IMG/VR virus record: IMGVR_UViG_3300008108_000259
Span: 1 to 41,579 of that record
Length of the DNA: 41,579 nt
Strand: one strand, 5' to 3'
From: a virus
Shown here: piece by piece, positions 39,113-41,579 of the stretch
Layout of the letters: each line of letters begins with the position of its first letter
Numbering within the stretch: position 1 is the first letter of the stretch
The notes under the pieces: generated by a model
Database searches by the model: none
What the model was told of the DNA's origin: nothing
The model's input: the letters and a program-made list of their open reading frames with translations, nothing else
Translations under genes and position numbers: made by a program

Positions 39113-39601
39113 TTAAAAATAGTTAAAGTTAATATTTGATCGATAATCTTTGGTAGTACATGTTGTACTTTTATGTGGAACATGTGGTTCAAAGAACAAC
39201 ATTCTATTTTCAATAGAATCAATCTCTACTTCATCATTTATAATAGTTTTTCCGTCATTTGTATTTAAATACAAAATGCAACCAATATGAGGAACATTAA
39301 AATCAATATGAGAATTGTGAATTTTCAATTGATCAGTTTTTGGATATAAATTTGCTTTGATTCTTATAAGTTTTTTGAATTGTAATTTGTCAATTATAGG
39401 ATTTAAAATATTGATTTTTTCACTATTGATCTCAAAATCATTCAGAAATATATGAGTAAAGTATATACCATCATTTGATTTTTGTCCCGAAACAGAGTTA
39501 TTTAAAAACCAGGGAAAATATGGGAAATCCAATATTTCATTTTTTATTTTCAAAAAAACATTAGCATCCAAAAAATTATCTACAATTTCGTAATTTGTCA
39601 T
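39113..39601 (-). CDS. 2OG-Fe(II) oxygenase
   Basis: A 162-residue compact oxygenase: N-terminal VDNFLDANVFLKIKNEIL, metal ligands HID (H98, D100), LNTNDGKTIINDE, MLFFEPHVPHKSTTC with the distal H143, and YRSNINFNYF with R154 for 2-oxoglutarate. All required residues are present, unlike the protein at 1181-1792. The substrate is unknown. It is coupled to the upstream gene by TAATG and lies before nrdC. Confidence 0.8.
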   Translation of the reverse strand: MTNYEIVDNFLDANVFLKIKNEILDFPYFPWFLNNSVSGQKSNDGIYFTHIFLNDFEINSEKINILNPIIDKLQFKKLIRIKANLYPKTDQLKIHNSHIDFNVPHIGCILYLNTNDGKTIINDEVEIDSIENRMLFFEPHVPHKSTTCTTKDYRSNINFNYF

Positions 39602-39876
39602 TATGGAACAAATATAATGTCATCATTTTTTTGTAGAAGTTTTTCTGACTTTGAAGAAGATAACGATTCTTTATATGCTGGAAGACCCAATTGACCTGGC
39701 AACTGCTTATCAGTTGTTGATACAATATCAATTATCTGGTCCAAAATAATCTTTTGCTTTCGATAAAATCTATTATGCAGGTTAAACTCAACCATCATTA
39801 TTGCGTCCTTTTCATCTCCACAATTGGCAATTATACGTCCTGTTGATTTTTCTATCACTACCCAATAATCATACAT
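39601..39876 (-). CDS. Conserved cyanophage protein (91 aa)
   Basis: Starting at the ATG at 39876 it encodes MYDYWVVIEKSTGRIIANCG, DEKDAIMMVEFNLHNRFYRKQKIILDQIIDI, STTDKQLPGQLGLPAYKES. The GDExDAIMMV/YRKQK/KQLPGQLGLP pattern is common in T4-like cyanophages. Upstream extension would place the start inside the promoter at 39899-39927, so this start is preferred. Function unknown. Confidence 0.7.
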   Translation of the reverse strand: MYDYWVVIEKSTGRIIANCGDEKDAIMMVEFNLHNRFYRKQKIILDQIIDIVSTTDKQLPGQLGLPAYKESLSSSKSEKLLQKNDDIIFVP

Positions 39877-39898
39877 TTTTTTTCTTATCACTTTTTGT

Positions 39899-39927
39899 AT
39901 TATACATTCGTTTTGGTGGCATGTAAA
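39899..39927 (-). promoter_or_regulatory. Sigma70-type promoter (TTTACA-N17-TATAAT)
   Basis: Minus strand -35 TTTACA (39927-39922), 17-base spacer, perfect -10 TATAAT (39904-39899), 22 bases before the ATG of the 91-residue gene. It lies downstream of the psbD terminator and probably opens the nrdC-to-speD series. Confidence 0.7.
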
Positions 39928-40059
39928 GTTGGGGCCAAGTGTCTCTAACAATCTCTGCAAGTTTATATGGAGTTGTAGATGATATCATAGATCTTGTGTG
40001 ACGGACATTATAAACATAAAAACTCCGAAGAGTATGAAACTTATAAGAATGAAGAACAT

Positions 40060-40083
40060 AAAAAAAGGAGTTCAGAGAACTCC
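40060..40083 (-). terminator. Rho-independent terminator after psbD
   Basis: On the minus strand GGAGTTC-TCT-GAACTCC forms a 7-bp stem with a 3-base loop followed by seven T. It starts 12 bases after the psbD stop. Confidence 0.85.
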
Positions 40084-40095
40084 CTTATTTATTTT

Positions 40096-41157
40096 TTAGA
40101 GAGCATTACCCCTCGGAAGAACTTCCTCTGGGAACACAAAGTTTTCATGTGGTTGGTCCACTGGAGCCATCCAAGCACGTAAACCTTCATTCAGAAGAAT
40201 GTTCTTCGTGTAGAAGGTTTCAAACTCTGGATCTTCTGCTGCTCTAATTTCCTGACTTACAAAATCATAAGCACGAAGATTAAGGGCAAGACCAATGATA
40301 CCAATGCTGGAAGTCCAAAGACCCATGACAGGAACAAATAGCATGAAGAAATGCAACCAACGCTTGTTACTAAAAGCAATACCAAATATCTGCGACCAGA
40401 AACGGTTTGCAGTAACCATTGAATACGTTTCTTCTTCCTGTGTAGGTTCAAATGCTTTGAAAGTGTTTGCTTGATCACTATCTTCAAATAGAGTGTTTTC
40501 AACTGTTGCTCCGTGAATAGCACAGAGCAGTGCTCCTCCTAGTATACCAGCAACTCCCATCATGTGGAAGGGGTTGAGGGTCCAGTTGTGGAAACCCTGA
40601 AGGAATAGAAGAAACCTGAAGATGGCAGCAACACCAAATGAAGGTGCAAAGAACCAACTGGATTGTCCCAGTGGATACATCAGGAATACAGAAACGAATA
40701 CTGCAATGGGACCAGAGAATGCGATTGCATTATAAGGACGGATGCCTACCAGTCGGGCAATCTCAAACTGGCGAAGCATAAATCCAATCAGAGCGAAAGA
40801 TCCGTGGAGCGCCACAAAAGGCCAGAGTCCCCCAAGTTGACACCACCTGACGAAATCTCCCTGAGCTTCTGGACCCCAGAGAAGTAGAAGGGAATGTCCG
40901 AGAGCATCAGCAGGAGTAGAAACAGCAGCGGTAAGGAAATTACAACCCTCAAGGTAACTTGAAGCAATACCGTGCGTATACCAACTGGTGACGAACGAAG
41001 TTCCCGTAAGCCACCCACCCAAAGCAAGATAAGCGCACGGGAATAGTAGAAGACCAGACCAACCGACAAAAACAAACCTATCACGCTTAAGCCAGTCATC
41101 GAGAACATCGAACCACCCCCTTTGTGTAATTGGTTGCTGTAAAGTAGATGAAACCAT
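40096..41157 (-). CDS. psbD: Photosystem II D2 protein PsbD
   Basis: A complete 353-residue D2 protein, one of the two reaction-centre subunits of photosystem II. It has the membrane helices and cofactor sites of the family: [94 protein letters not shown] and [11 protein letters not shown]. Phage D2 keeps host electron transport going during infection. A strong GGAGGATATAA precedes the ATG. It follows psbA in the same direction, with the psbA hairpin only 16 bases before its start. Confidence 0.97.
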   Translation of the reverse strand: MVSSTLQQPITQRGWFDVLDDWLKRDRFVFVGWSGLLLFPCAYLALGGWLTGTSFVTSWYTHGIASSYLEGCNFLTAAVSTPADALGHSLLLLWGPEAQGDFVRWCQLGGLWPFVALHGSFALIGFMLRQFEIARLVGIRPYNAIAFSGPIAVFVSVFLMYPLGQSSWFFAPSFGVAAIFRFLLFLQGFHNWTLNPFHMMGVAGILGGALLCAIHGATVENTLFEDSDQANTFKAFEPTQEEETYSMVTANRFWSQIFGIAFSNKRWLHFFMLFVPVMGLWTSSIGIIGLALNLRAYDFVSQEIRAAEDPEFETFYTKNILLNEGLRAWMAPVDQPHENFVFPEEVLPRGNAL

Positions 41158-41173
41158 TTATATCCTCCGAAAT

Positions 41174-41194
41174 AAAAAGGGGTCCGAAGACCCC
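41174..41194 (-). terminator. psbA terminator-like hairpin (UUCG loop)
   Basis: On the minus strand GGGGTC-TTCG-GACCCC forms a 6-bp stem closed by the very stable C(UUCG)G tetraloop and is followed by five T. It lies between psbA and the psbD ribosome-binding site. Confidence 0.75.
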
Positions 41195-41216
41195 AGTTTT
41201 AAGTTTTTATATTATA

Positions 41217-41579
<363 letters not shown>

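Noticed and set aside
40007-40012. A second TATAAT on the minus strand downstream of psbD
   Set aside because: No acceptable -35 box at 16-18 bases; the promoter at 39899-39927 is much better.

Overview
The window is part of the genome of a T4-like cyanophage (cyanomyovirus). It is AT-rich and gene-dense, and most genes lie on the minus strand. It carries T4-type baseplate, head-completion and replication genes together with cyanophage auxiliary genes: psbA and psbD (photosystem II D1 and D2), speD, thyX, phoH, a flavin halogenase-like gene and a glutaredoxin. Host genus (Synechococcus or Prochlorococcus) cannot be settled from the sequence.

Layout. 1-11.9 kb: host-contact and tail-fibre region, with a partial structural gene, a 2OG-Fe(II) oxygenase, two paralogous small proteins, a Gly-rich adhesin-like protein, one frameshifted fibre-like gene and two long fibre-like proteins ending in S74 intramolecular chaperones. 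12.0-13.8 kb: a Mom-like DNA-modification protein, very small genes and three tRNAs (Thr-UGU, Leu-UAA, Ile-UAU). 13.8-26.6 kb: spike, hub and tail genes (two paralogous structural proteins, a beta-helical spike-like protein, gp5-like, gp27-like, a large M23/RlpA protein, a tape-measure-like protein, the gp26 and gp51-like pair, gp54). 26.6-29.7 kb: the only plus-strand block (gp4, an unknown, gp48, gp53). 29.7-34.5 kb: replication and expression genes (gp32, DUF1825, gp59, gp33, a PD-(D/E)XK exonuclease, phoH, thyX). 34.5-35.0 kb: a riboswitch-led small operon. 35.0-39.9 kb: auxiliary and small conserved genes. 40.1 kb to the end: psbD and the 3' part of psbA.

Regulation that can be read directly. 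T4-type late promoters (NATAAATA) precede virion genes, and four of them share their TAA with the stop codon of the gene upstream. Sigma70-type promoters precede gp32, the thyX operon, the riboswitch operon and a gene downstream of psbD. Rho-independent hairpins follow psbA, psbD, the riboswitch operon, the Mom-like gene and gp32; the last is buried in the coding sequence of the convergent gp53.

Most notable observations: (1) a perfect -1 slippery heptamer at the end of gp26, in frame with the downstream 55-codon gene and followed by a palindrome, which would give a lambda G/GT-type tail-chaperone pair just before the tape-measure-like gene; (2) a peptidase M23 domain whose motifs appear in circularly permuted order, fused to an RlpA-like domain, while the gp5-like protein shows no lysozyme; (3) a tandem glutamine-riboswitch-like leader in front of two tiny genes; (4) a terminator whose loop carries the -35 box of the next promoter.
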